A DNA stretch of 64,000 nt. Origin: Terebella lapidaria. Taxonomy: Eukaryota; Annelida; Polychaeta; Terebellida; Terebellidae. A program made the translations under genes and the position numbers. Shown here in pieces: positions 10,701 through 21,739 of the stretch (positions are counted from its first letter, which is position 1; the number at the start of each line of letters is the position of its first letter). The stretch is from positions 37,620,157-37,684,156 of the forward strand of contig OX424562.1 in assembly GCA_949152475.1 (NCBI GenBank), given 5' to 3'. A model generated the notes under the pieces. It saw nothing but the letters and a program-made list of their open reading frames with translations, was not told the DNA's origin and ran no database searches.

Positions 10701-13656
10701 GATACTGCTTCATAATATTGCATGTTATTATTGTTGTCAGTGTACGTTTTGCCCAATAGGAACACAAGTTCCAACATTAGAGTGACATTGGGAGGAAGTT
10801 TCTTTCGCCATACATTTCTGACAGAACCAAAAACATAAACATTCGTAGATTTATACAATATAGATCTACGCACTCATTTTGCACTTATATGTACTTGCAT
10901 GTACTTTGACCACCAATTAGCTTGTCTAAGCAATGATTTCATTTCATTTACTGGTTCAGACCATTTGAATATGTTAACATTACAGCCATTCTCAGTGCTC
11001 TATACCTTATGAAAGGCAATTCAGCTTTTTCGCATTAATATATCAGGTTAGATGTAACTGAGTGGGCACACCAGACGGATGGAAAACTACCTCCTGTTAA
11101 CTGATTCACCCAACTAATTCAAAATAGTTCGTTCCTTACCACTCCTACCCAGACCACTGGGCATATGTGTGTTGTTGGAATGGAATAAATATCTCCCCGT
11201 GCATCTTTAATATTGAGATCTATGATCATAAATTGTAGTAGGGGTCTATTAATGTTATTATTTTAGATTTCATTCAATGCTGTGATATATCGTCTTTTCA
11301 CAAGATTGTGTAGTCCTATTCATATATGTTTATGTTTGTGTATGTGGGATGTGTGCATATAGGATCCATATATGTGCTTACATGTGTTTTCTGAACATGT
11401 CTTTGGCCTTATTATTTGTAGATATGACGTTTCGTGTACATGTTACAATTGACCCCAAATCAAATTTCTACATATAAGTCATGACAGAAAATATAATGGG
11501 AACTGGTTTCCCTTTTGTTTGCCGTACAATACCCCAGGTGGGACATCACTTTTTGAAAACTTGCATTGATGTACACTACAAGACGCGATGAGCAAATATG
11601 ATATTCTTTGCTGGAAAAAATATTTAGTCACAATGGCGATATTCTCAACAAGAAAATGCAGCTAACTGCGGGAGACGACATTAGAGCTCGAGCACATCAT
11701 CAGCACCACGAGACCTGAATATATCTTACACAGTCCCCCACCCCCCTTTAAAAAAAAAAGGAAATTGAAACATATCATGTCCCACATGATTCCAATTCAT
11801 TCCCGTATATTATGATGAAACACATAGGCCTACTTCAATCATATTCCTAATGAGTAAACTTTTATTTTGAACTCAATGAAACAGATACGCCTGATAAAAT
11901 GATATTGAACCTCAATAAAATATCCTTAAAATATTGGAAACTATGAGGAATATCTGCATCTGATATCATGATATAGATAACACATGCATACTGAGCAAAT
12001 TAAAAGACCAGTTTAAAATAAAAAGGTTTCGCAACCGAGCATGGAACACCTTTTCATGTGATAAAATATGTCCAATTACGGTGAATGTAGTCGTGGTACC
12101 GTAGACGAAACGTTGTGTTTACTTCATTACGCCAAAGAAGGCCGCACGCAAGGTTACATGTACATGCATGCACAAAATGCTGCACAGAAAATTGTACGTT
12201 CCAAAGTACGCGTCATTGCGGTAAAATTTGCTTTGCATTCTGGGAACGTGAATTTCCATCGGCTCCGCCATTTTGACGTTTTCCAGACGAGCTGACCATT
12301 TTGCGTAATTTTCTCAAACCTAACACATCGATTTATGCATTATATATATGTGGAATATTCAAAGCTTGCCATCAAATCGAGAGATTTTATGTCAAGGACG
12401 AAGAAAATACTCATTTGAAGTAGGTGTACAAAGGTTTACATGCGAAAACGGGCGTCGATAGGTTGGCATGAAACCTCCATGAAAAAGTCAGCACATAGAC
12501 ATGTAGAGAGTTGGGGGCTTCGCCCCCAACGCTCTAATGTCAAAAATTAATATTGACATAATGCGTGCTGACCTGGTGGAGAATTGTCTACATCAGGATA
12601 ATGCTATAATAAAACTACGCATACTTATCGATTATGACGTCATGAAAAACCCTGAATTTTACTTAGAAATAATATGTTACAATTGACCTGTGTTACAATT
12701 GACCCCAGTCTCCGCTACCTGTTATTACTGCACGGTGTAAAATCAAACTGTGGCTTATCACGGTTAGAACTTAGTGCCTGAGAAGAAAGTGATTGATAAT
12801 GCATCCGACAAGATCATGCAACCAACGCCGCGCAATTTGCATTTTCAGAAAACATTATAATCAATCCCTCGTGAGCACTGGGCCTGGATATATTATTTGT
12901 TAAATCCCCTAATAAAAATACAATTTGTAAGCCTGTACGAGTGACGCTGGTGCTGTATTCAGACACGTGGACGTACATGTGAGGCTGTATATGACTCGTG
13001 TACTGGTGTCACGTGACAAGAGAAATCAATTCCCCCTGGAAGGGGGGGGGGGCGGTTCTGTGCAAGACGGGACATCACTTGACACTGTGACGTTTTCACC
13101 TGTGTAGAGCCGACATCTACCATCCCACACGGAGCATAGATGGGGGGGGGGAGTAGGAAGGCTTCGTGTTAGCTTACTCAGGCACTTGTTGCGTTACTGG
13201 GTTGTTGCTATGTGTCAGATTGCCATGGAAACAGAGCAGGTATACTGGGCGTGGTCCTGGAGAAAAGTCATCTCTGTCACCTGACTTACATCATTCATTG
13301 TTCTGCTATTTTAATTATCACGATTTCATGCAAAATAAATTGATATCCCCTCATTGTATTTTAGGGCATTCGCAGAATATGAATAGCCTATGTATGGTCA
13401 TTTTGGTGGCTATTGAAAAATGTCATGTCAAAATTATTGAAATTAAGGAAACAGCTAATTGACAGGAAATTCTCAAAATTATTGCCCACTGATCGCCGCT
13501 CCCCTTGTGACATTATAGCTATTGATATGTAGCCTACTGACCTGTTATAGCGAGGGGTTCTTCCAGTTCGATCCTAGCGACGCCGTTTAACTTTTTCCCG
13601 ACGTAATACACGCCGTCCACTCTGTCCAATTCCACTGAGATCTTACAGCGCTCCAT
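4708..13656 (-). CDS. Arrestin domain-containing protein (alpha-arrestin type), seven exons
   Basis: Exons on the minus strand: 13656-13542, 8832-8701, 7842-7598, 7289-7107, 6977-6789, 5210-5099 and 4964-4708. All junctions keep frame and use GT-AG sites, giving about 410 residues, the usual size for this family. The chosen start is MERCKISVEL; an upstream in-frame ATG at 13701 is possible. Arrestin_N spans about residues 1-164 (YYVGKKLNGVARIELEEP, FPFQWPIPGDLPCSYEG). Arrestin_C begins near residue 170 (GKVSCSLRLPRAGYVPGEY, the conserved VPGE turn) and ends at APVVIGTAP. Alpha-arrestins act as adaptors in receptor and transporter trafficking, usually recruiting NEDD4-type ligases through PPxY motifs. 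I see no PPxY here; the tail is basic (RSKKKHKSLRRF). The exon 6 donor is inferred: reading through instead gives a stop at 5067-5069. Confidence 0.82.
6065..6760. repeat. 21-bp minisatellite rich in TGACGTCA (CRE-like) sites
   Basis: The unit is close to CACACGCACCTGCTGACGTCA, 21 bp, about 30 copies, in intron 5 of the arrestin-domain gene. I count about 19 exact TGACGTCA palindromes, the full cAMP-response-element sequence, most of them preceded by CACCTG, an E-box. Because 21 is divisible by three and stops are rare, both strands show long open frames of 7-residue repeats. These are by-products of the repeat, not genes. Confidence 0.9.
8559..8640. repeat. Three tandem copies of a 27-bp unit
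   Basis: The unit TGGCTCATATAGACAGGTTT plus GACTG is repeated almost exactly three times in intron 2 of the arrestin-domain gene, just 3' of exon 2. The third copy reads GCTGACATAGACAGG. Confidence 0.8.
10415..12715. mobile_element. 2.3-kb DNA transposon with TA-flanked inverted repeats, no transposase seen
   Basis: The left end reads GGGGAGACTGGGGTCAATTG and the right end, reverse-complemented, GCGGAGACTGGGGTCAATTG. Both continue TAACA, so the terminal repeats match over about 25 bp. TA flanks both sides (10413-10414 and 12716-12717). Extra copies of the motif GGTCAA(A/T)TGTAACA occur inside at about 10610-10660, 11440 and 12680. I see no transposase frame, so it is probably non-autonomous or a deletion derivative. 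It sits in intron 1 of the arrestin-domain gene. Confidence 0.8.
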
Positions 13657-13659
13657 CTT

Positions 13660-15300
13660 GGAATCCCTACAGCCCGTGACACAGGCGACGGGTCCCCTCA
13701 TGCTGGAGCCTGGAGGCGGCCGGTCGGTCGGACGGACGGAGGGACGGTTGATCACGAGAGGGCAGACACCCACACGGACGTACAGACGTGCACAGGGAGA
13801 CAGATATAGGCCTAGTCTAGTGGGTGGGTCTGTGCCCCGCCTGTCTGTTCCAGGTGCCAATTAATAGCACAAGCTAATCAACAGGGAATCATCTAGGTGT
13901 CTCAATGCAGCCAGTACCTGTATTGGTTGCCGCTGACAACGTCAAATTTCACGGCACAGAGCAGAGAATACGTGGGTCGTTGACGTTGTTGGCCGCTGTT
14001 GCGAGCACGACGCGGGCAGACTTCCGGTTGCCAGGGATACAGCCAGCTGACAGTGATGGCACAAGCCCACGGGCCAGGAGATACAGGATATTCCAGTCTG
14101 CTGCCTGGGAACCTCAGACAGGATATATCAGTTGTCATGAACACAGTTGTCCCACGTTGGTGTAGCCTGTTGAGACGTCTCTATCCTACATAATGTCGAT
14201 AGTCATGGACACCTCGGTATCCCGAGTCCGTTTCCAGGGCACCGCGTGCAGACCGCCACTGTACGTGATGTGCGTTACCTGGAGACGATTGTATTGCTGC
14301 TTGTCACCAATAAATTAACTCTCGTCACCTGTGAGTGTGAGTGAGTGAGAGACGGGCACCTGTTTGTCCCCTGTGCCGGTTTACCCGCTAATGATGATGT
14401 CCCAGGCTCCCACACTGACATGTCACGGTATTTCCCTGTGCCAGCTAACATCACCTCGATCTCACCTTCCGCCAAGCTCCGGTCTCAAATACGACACCAT
14501 CACGCATCTAACACAAGGCAGTATTTCGCATCATATAAGGCCTACACACGCATGTGTACATTATCAGCATCTTGCATTTCCTATAAAGGTGTGAAATGAC
14601 AATTACTACTAGATTGACTTAGGTCCAAGACCAGTCGCGATGTAGCACAGCCAACATACTTATGTAATGTTTCGAAAAACATTATACTTAATTTGTAACA
14701 TGGACCTGTGTTCTTACAAACTTTTTTGGGGTAATAATGAAAAAAAAAAGTTTTAAAATGATTTAATAATGTGTGCCTCGAGTTGGGTTCATGTCTCACG
14801 CATTTTAACAGTCATACAATTTACTTCAAATGATGTAACGAGGCTATTACACTATTACTGTAAGGTTGAAGTTTCGTGAATGTTAATTGAAGAATCAAAG
14901 GTTTGCTCAAGTAGAGGCGCATATTTTGATGTACAATATGTCTCGATTTCTGACAATATTATCATGTTCGTTCTATTTTATATACGAGCTTATTATTACG
15001 AAAGAGGATTACTGCCAATCACGTATTTTTTTTCTATTTGTCGACTCATGGATTTCGAAAAATAGACTTATTCATTTCGATGATTCGACTTAAGATTACA
15101 TGTGTAGGTATTTAAAGTCACAAATGTAATGGATATGATATGTTGAAAAAAAAAATATAAGCGGTTCAGAGGCCTAGCGGGTCATTGGTTACCTCGACAA
15201 CAGCAAAACAAATCAAATAAACTGATTATTCGTGTTGAAAATATGATTATAACAATCATATTGAAAAGCACAAAAATATATGAAAAATATACAACTATAC
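13660..15300. other. Upstream region of the arrestin-domain gene, no further gene supported
   Basis: Contains the 5' UTR and promoter of the minus-strand gene, but I cannot place a TATA box or transcription start. Short overlapping frames at 13.9-14.6 kb on both strands have no recognisable domain and no splice support. Confidence 0.3.
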
Positions 15301-15340
15301 CAGAAATACATAACGAATGATCTCTCGTTATGTATTTCTG
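15301..15340. repeat. Perfect 16-bp inverted repeat with 8-bp loop
   Basis: CAGAAATACATAACGA is followed by ATGATCTC and then TCGTTATGTATTTCTG. The arms match exactly. A related palindrome with the same CAGAAATACAT core is at 35062-35092. Confidence 0.85.
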
Positions 15341-15694
15341 TTATAGGCCTACTAATTGTACTATATATCTAGTACTACTAAGTACGATTTTTTTATCCGT
15401 ACTTGTATTTATCACCGTTAGATTTTCTGCGATAAGTGTGCATTCGAAAATACAGTTATTTTTCATTACAGTTATAAGCCTATATTATAAGCCTATGGTG
15501 ATGGATCGATACTTACATTACTATCCATACTCTAATAATAATGAATATCGAATAGATCTATTCAATTTCAAAATACCGGTATTTGGAAAATAAGTTTTTC
15601 CTTTCTTCTTGAAGGCCGGATGTGAAAGGTCGTGGCTTGATGCGGCACCGACTTTTTGTAGACTGAATGTTGAAAAAAGAAAAGAAATTGGTAA

Positions 15695-15699
15695 CAAAA
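15695..15699 (-). terminator. Pol III terminator of the tRNA gene
   Basis: A run of five T on the minus strand, nine bases after the tRNA 3' end, is the standard RNA polymerase III stop signal. Confidence 0.6.
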
Positions 15700-15707
15700 A
15701 TATGCAT

Positions 15708-15779
15708 TGACCCCGACGTGATTTGAACACGCAACCTTCTGATCTGGAGTCAGACGCGCTACCGTTGCGCCACGGAGTC
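15708..15779 (-). tRNA. tRNA-Trp (anticodon CCA)
   Basis: The 72-nt minus-strand sequence folds into a full cloverleaf. The acceptor stem pairs GACTCCG with CGGGGTC (one T-G wobble) and has discriminator A. The D arm is GCGC-AACGGTA-GCGC. The anticodon arm is TCTGA-CTCCAGA-TCAGA with anticodon CCA. The T arm is GCGTG-TTCAAAT-CACGT. The internal promoter boxes (TGGCGCAACGG and GTTCAAATC) are intact and there is no intron. The body closely matches animal nuclear tRNA-Trp as I remember it. Nothing around it suggests a tRNA-derived SINE, so it is probably a working single gene. Confidence 0.95.
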
Positions 15780-15799
15780 GTGCTGTTGTTTCGCATTGT

Positions 15800-16450
15800 A
15801 TGTGAAACCATCATAGCGCCACCTGCAGCAATATTGATTATTTTCTATGAGATTGCATCAGTGAGATTCAGCAACCTTTTGCTGTATATATAACATGCCA
15901 TGTACACTTTATTGGGTCAAAATGTATTTTTACCCAAAACAATCTGTCTATTTCAATGGTCTACGGACAATATAGGTCCCTATGTGAAAACACTGTTGTT
16001 GAACCTGAGGCATGTGATTATATTCACCTCCATAGACAAGGAAGAAACATAGAATGAATATATGGAATAGAAATATTATGATGTCAGCCAATTTAGGCCT
16101 ACTTGAAGAAAATCAATATAATAATTCGAGAGAAAAACAGGCTTTATGACTATGACAGAGTCAGTCAACCACATGTGGCCAGATTAAGTTAAATTTGTTT
16201 ATAACCTTTAGATATATTGTAAGTGGCGTAAAGGCATGGAACTAAATACTAGGTCTGTGTGTAAAGGTGTCTGCCCTAGTGTAAAGGTTTCCAATCGAAG
16301 GTGGAGGGGGCGGAATATTCTGGGCGGAAACTTAACATGAATGCTGGATTTGAACCACCGTATTTTCAGAAAAAAACTTTGACCTTGACCCAATGTTTCA
16401 ATGTCAGTTATCACCACCAATTTTTGTCATACCCAGTCAAGTTATTGTAC
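15800..16450. other. Intergenic, nothing recognised
   Basis: AT-rich, with no domain-bearing frames and no clear repeat structure. Confidence 0.4.
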
Positions 16451-17032
16451 ATATGCCTGTATACAGAAAGCTCACTCACACTCACATACCAGTCACACTC
16501 ACGTGAGGGGCACTCAAGTGGGGTTCAACTGTGAGTGGAGCATGAGTTGGGTGTGAGTGTGAGTGTGAGTGTGAGTGGAAATGAAGTGGACCTTCGAGAG
16601 TACTTGTTTTGCTTCATAAAGCTCACTCGAGTGCCACTTGTATGAGTAGCACTTGCATGGCGCTAGATTGTATTTTGTGTGTGTGAGTATAGTGTATCTG
16701 TGGTCGTTATAGATGCTATGAATATTCAGAACTTGTAGGAAAACAGAAAAATATTGTGGATATGTTAACATTATTTTCGCTGGTTAAGTCTATTACTGAG
16801 CACAATAAAATAGTTAAGACAAGAAACATTTATAGAGTAAAATTTTTGACCAGCAGAGATTATAGTAATATTAATTGATGATATCCCTAAGCCAACATAT
16901 TGCAACAAAATCAATATAAGATATTATTGACTTATTTTGATATTGTAATCATCAGTAGTGGTGGAAATTCAGCAAGAATTTATATTACAATCTGTTGACA
17001 ATTTTTCATAAAATTATTTACTGATATAAACA

Positions 17033-17340
17033 CCAGTTTCAATGAAAATAACTGAGTTCTGTACATTTATTTATTGCAGACTTTGTCACTTTGATGAAAC
17101 ACACTGACTGGGCAGTGATGTTATTATTTCTACAATATATTTGGGGCGAAAGAGATGGTAGGGCGTCTAGTATTGAACTGTGTTGATAAACACTATTTTC
17201 AATGAAAATAACGGAGTTCTGTAACATTTTTTGCAGACTTTGTCACTTTGACGAAACCCACTGACTGAGCAGTGATGATATTATTTCTACAATATATTTG
17301 GGGCGAAAGGGATGGTAGGGCGTCTAGTATTGAACTGTGA
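17033..17340. repeat. Two tandem copies of a 160-bp unit
   Basis: AATGAAAATAAC recurs at 17041 and 17201, and the whole unit, through GGGATGGTAGGGCGTCTAG and TATTGAACTGTG, is repeated with few changes. It lies inside the element at 16455-18501. Confidence 0.85.
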
Positions 17341-17859
17341 CAGGAATGATGACCGTCTGTTCCGGAATGCAAACTGAAAACTACCAGTCCAGTTGCACAG
17401 AAGCGTCAGCAAAAACTGGATGGATGTCAGCCGGAATTAGATTACCATGTTGGTTGTGTGCCGATATATATTCCAAGTACATGTGTAGCTCATAAAATGC
17501 ATTTTTCGTTAGCCTATATCTGATCCGTCATCATACGTGTCATAGTCAGAGTTGTACGTTTTCCTTTCATTCTCATTATTATGGAGTATATTTTTCAGCA
17601 ACGGGAGTCTATTCAACCATCTAATATTCATGTCGTATGCGTGTGTATTAATTGAGTGGAGCTCAAGGGAGGTGTACCGTACACTCAGCCAACACTCAAA
17701 AAGTCATCCTTACTTGAGTGTGAGTGACGTTTGTGAATGAGTGGAGTGGAAGTCCAGACTCACACTCATTGAGTGTGAGGGACCACTCGCTGAGTGTTGA
17801 GTGATACTGATTGAGTGTGAGGGACCACTCGCTGAGTGTTGAGTGATACTCACTGAGTG

Positions 17860-18475
17860 TGTGTGTGTTGGGGGGGGGCACTCAATGAGTGTGTGTGGGG
17901 GGACACTCAATGAGTGTGTGTGTGGGGGGGCACTAAATGAGTGTGTGTGTGGGGGGGGGGGGGGCACTCAATGAGTGTGTGTGTGTGGGGGGGCACTAAA
18001 TGAGTGTGTGTGTGTGGGGGGAGGGCACTCAATGAGTGTGTGTGGGGGGGGGGGGGCACTCAATGAGTGTGTGTGTGGGGGGGCACTCAATGTGTGTGTG
18101 GGGGGGGGCACTCAATGAGTGTGTGGGGGGGCACTCAATGAGTGTGTGTGTGTGGGGGGGGGGCACTCAATGAGTGTGTGTGTGGAGGGGGCACTCAATG
18201 TGTGTGTGTGGGGGGGGCACTCAATGAGTGTGTGGGGGGGGGCACTCAATGAGTCTCTGTGTGTGTGGGGGGGGGGGGGGGCTCTCAATGAGTGTGTGTG
18301 GGGGGGCACTCAATGAGTGTGTGTGTGGGGGGGGGATTCAATGAGTGTGTGTGGGGAGGGGCACTCAATGAATGTGTGTGTGTGGGGGGGGGGGGGGGGG
18401 CACTCAATGAGTGTAGGTGTGCGGGGGGACTCAATGAGTGTGTGTGTGGGAGGGGGGCTCTCAATGAGTGTGGTT
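17860..18475. repeat. Minisatellite of CACTCAATGAGTG, (GT)n and long G runs
   Basis: About 18 units of 30-45 bp, each made of the near-palindrome CACTCAATGAGTG, a short (TG)n run and 6-15 consecutive G. The plus strand therefore carries many closely spaced G tracts able to form G-quadruplexes. Open frames on both strands here are low-complexity by-products. Confidence 0.9.
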
Positions 18476-18599
18476 GTGAGTGAACTTTCCGAATACACGC
18501 CAATAGAATAGAAACGGATTCACGGCGAGTTCTATGTTTTCAGCATTTCCCGTTATGCATGCCATTTGAGTAGTGTAGATGCCATTTGAGTAGTGTAGA

Positions 18600-21500
18600 T
18601 GAGGATGTTCAAGAAATGAATGAACTTGTTTCATTTTATAAGCAATTTTAAAAATGTTTAAAAATTGCTCACATCAATATAAATAGTGTTAGGCACAAGT
18701 TTGATCCGCTTAGAAATATTTTGCTTAATGGACTGATTGACATACTATTCATCCAAGAAACCAAGGTAGATGATTCTTTTCCTAGTGGACAATTTAATAT
18801 TGATGGTTTCAAAGTTTATCGATGTGATGTCAAATCCAATATGGGTGGAATAATGGCCTGTATCAGAAATGATATTGTACACAAGAGAAGATCCGATCTT
18901 GAATATAATGAATGTGCTCATGGGAGAATAGAGATGATGTGCTTTGAAGTTGGTATCAATCAGGAAAATTGGTTATTCTCAAGTGTATATAGGCAACCGA
19001 AGGCACAACTGGAACATTTTATAAATATTGTTGAAAAACATTTTGCGACTGCAAGCAATGATTTCAAAAATATTGTTCTTGTAGGTGATCTAAATATTAA
19101 TTTTTCTACGAAAGAGCATAGCTTAACAAATTTTTGTGATGTTTTTGGTGTCAAAAATATTGTAAAAATTCCCACATGCTTTAAAAGTGCTAATCCTTCC
19201 ACAATTGATGTTGTTTTGAGCAATAGTTATAAGCGTTTACAGGGTGTTACTGTTTTAGACTCAGGCTTGAGTGAATTCCATCACCTGGTAGCTTTTGCCA
19301 CTAAACTGCATGTTCCCAACCGAAAACCCAAAGTGATTACATATCGTAGTTACAAAAAATTTGATGAACACCAATATTGTAATGATTTGGATGCAGCACC
19401 TTATCATGTTGCTGAAATATTTGATGATGTTGACGATGCTAACTAGTTTTGTAATTCTTTAGTGAGGACTATTATCGATGAACAGGCCCCACTGAAGAAA
19501 AAGACTGTGCGAAATGCACAGGTTCCATATATGAATGACAAATTACGAAAAGCTATCAATTACAAGAATATGCTGAAACGGAAATTTGATAAGTATTGAA
19601 GTACTCAGTATTGGGATTTGTATAGAAAACAGAGGAATTTTGTTGTAAGGCTTCGCAAGAAAAGTATGTCCAACTATTTACTGAAAAATTGCAAAATTGT
19701 ACAGGATGGGAAAACTTTTTGGAAAACAATCAAACCTTTGATTTCAGACAAATATAAAGTTGATCAAACCTCCATAATTTTATCTGAAAACGGAACGATA
19801 CAAAATGATCGTGCTTTTGTTTGTGAACTTCTAAACAATTATTATAACACGGTCGCAAGTGATGACACAATGTCGGACAGAAGCGATAATTATATTGATG
19901 ATGACCCATTTGTCATACAAAATATTGTGAAACAATATGAGTCTCATGATAGAATCAAGCATATTTTGTCGTATAAAAATGACAATGAACAGTTCGGTTT
20001 TAAGAGGATTTCGGTTGGGAGCATGCGTAAACAATTGCACAAATTGAACCCGGCAAAAGCTACCGGGTATGATATGATACCTCCAAAACTTTTGAAGATA
20101 GGTGCTGATGTTCTTTGTTACCCATACATGTTTTTGTTAAATAAGTGTATTGATACTTGTACATTTCCCTCTTATCTGGAGAATGCAGAAATTATGCCAG
20201 TTTTTAAAAAAGGCGATGCATTGTTAAAAGAAAATTATAGGCCAGTCAGCATTCTGAGTAGCATTTCAAAGCTTTTCGAAAAAAATATGTTTGATCAAAT
20301 TTCTGAATATTTTGATAATTATTTCTCTGAACATTTATCTGGATTCCGTAAAGGCTACAGTTGTCAGAGCGTTTTGTTGAGATTTATAGAAGCAGTAAAA
20401 TGTCAGTTGGATAAAAATCAGTATGCTGGTGCTATACTTACTGATCTGTCCAAAGCATTCGATCGATTGCCCCATGAATTACTTATTGCTAAGATGCATG
20501 CATCTGGTGTTGATAACAACTCTTGTAAACTAATGTTAAGCTATTTCCGTAACAGGTTACATAGAGTCAAACTGTATCCTTTCCATAGTACATGGTTACC
20601 ACTTAATATTGGTGCTCCACAGGGTTCTATTTTGGGTCCTTTTTGCTATAATGTTCATTCAAATGATTTGGTTTTGTATATTAGCAATCTATGTGATATT
20701 TTCAATTATGCTGATGATAGTACAGTCTGTTGTTATGGAGAAAATGTTGACATGGTGAAAACAAATCTTTTGAGTGTACTTGAAAGAATGATGGCATGGT
20801 TTTCTTATAATAATAGAAAGGTAAATACCTCAAAATTTCAATATATTATATTTGGTAAAGGATTTGTAAATCCACAGGAACATATAGTTATTGACAATAC
20901 TATTATTGAAATTGTGACAAAAGTGAAACTATTGGGTGTTGTACTTGATGAAAAGTTAACTTTTGAATATCATTTGCATGAAATCTGTCAGAAAGCTGGA
21001 AGAAAACTTAATGTTCTCAGGCGATTATCATGGAGCTTGTGTGAAAAAAGCAAACTTATTCTGTTTCACTCTTTTATAGTCTCGCATTTTCAATATTGTA
21101 CAATTGTATGGCATTGTTGTGGGAAGGGAAATACATTGAAGGTAGAAAGGATCCAAAAACAAGCCCTAAGATATGTTTTTAATGACCATTTTTCTACGTA
21201 TGAATGTTTGAGGGTAAAGGCTGACCAACCATTACTTTATGTCAATCGACTTCGATGTATTTTACTTGAAATATACAAAGCAATCAATAAGTTCTCACCT
21301 ATGTATATCCAGGAACTCTTTACTTTGTATAATAGTAATCATAAAACACGCAATGCTTTGCAACTTAATCTCAGGAAATTCAATAGTGTGAAATATGGGT
21401 ATAACAGTATTGTCTATCAGGGGAGTAAACTTTGGAACTCATTAAGTAATGAATTAAAGCTATCAGGGTCAATCCAGATATTTAAAAGTAAACTCAATGC

Positions 21501-21738
21501 CTGGCAGCCCATAAAATGTACCTGTTCTTATTGCATATTGTGTAAATTGAATGATTTGTAAGCATACATTTGATGATATTGATGGCATGTCCTCATCTCA
21601 TTTGTATATTTTCTCATATCATTGTATATAACCATTCTTGTTATCCCATTGTCGGTGAATAGCCATATGGCTAATGTCACTGTTGAACTTTTTATATCGA
21701 CGTTAAATAAAATTTTATCTTATCTTATCTTATCTTAT
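18600..21738 (+). mobile_element. 5'-truncated LINE (CR1/L2-Jockey-like, endonuclease plus reverse transcriptase)
   Basis: A non-LTR retrotransposon whose single large frame holds an apurinic endonuclease domain and a reverse transcriptase. After the stop at 21561 there is an AT-rich 3' UTR of about 150 bp, then AAATAAAATTT and four copies of the pentamer TTATC at 21718-21738. Such a short microsatellite tail is normal for CR1/L2-like LINEs. The 5' boundary is unclear: the frame can be followed back to about 18574, and a 21-bp duplication (CCATTTGAGTAGTGTAGATG) lies at the edge. No clear target duplication is seen. Confidence 0.88.
18652..21561 (+). pseudogene. LINE ORF2 (endonuclease/reverse transcriptase) with few in-frame stops
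   Basis: One frame runs throughout. The endonuclease part reads LKIAHININSVRHKF, DILFIQETK, GGIMACIRND and LVGDLNINFS. The reverse transcriptase part includes ENYRPVSILSSISKLFEK, SGFRKGYSC, LTDLSKAFDR, GAPQGSILGP and the catalytic FNYADDS. The C-terminus has a CTCSYCILC zinc-knuckle-like motif. The frame is broken by TAG at 19444-19446 (probably a former TGG Trp) and TGA at 19597-19599 (probably a former CGA Arg), with another stop, TAA, at 18649-18651 just upstream. No frameshift was noticed. This pattern of lone transitions suggests a fairly young, inactive copy. Confidence 0.85.
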
Positions 21739-21739
21739 G

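Larger units (their letters stand above)
16455..18501. mobile_element. Non-autonomous DNA transposon with TGAGTG-rich ends (copy 2), expanded by simple repeats
   Basis: The left end GCCTGTATACAGAAAGCTCA and the reverse complement of the right end, GCGTGTATTCGGAAAGTTCA, match the ends of the element at 1894-3204. ATA occurs next to both ends. The interior holds a direct duplication of about 160 bp and a right arm swollen by a TGAGTG/(GT)n/poly-G array. No transposase frame is visible. Confidence 0.65.

Noticed and set aside
12068-12295. 75-residue frame in the 10.4-12.7 kb transposon
   Set aside because: No transposase motif, no codon bias, and too short to support a protein.
15695-15800. tRNA-derived SINE
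   Set aside because: The tRNA is intact, has an immediate T-run terminator and no SINE body or A/T-rich tail.
15521-15814. 97-residue minus-strand frame over the tRNA
   Set aside because: It overlaps the complete tRNA-Trp gene and has no domain.
17696-18511. Many open frames in the G-rich array
   Set aside because: Low-complexity His/Pro/Ser or Gly/Val/Cys translations of a (GT)n/poly-G minisatellite.
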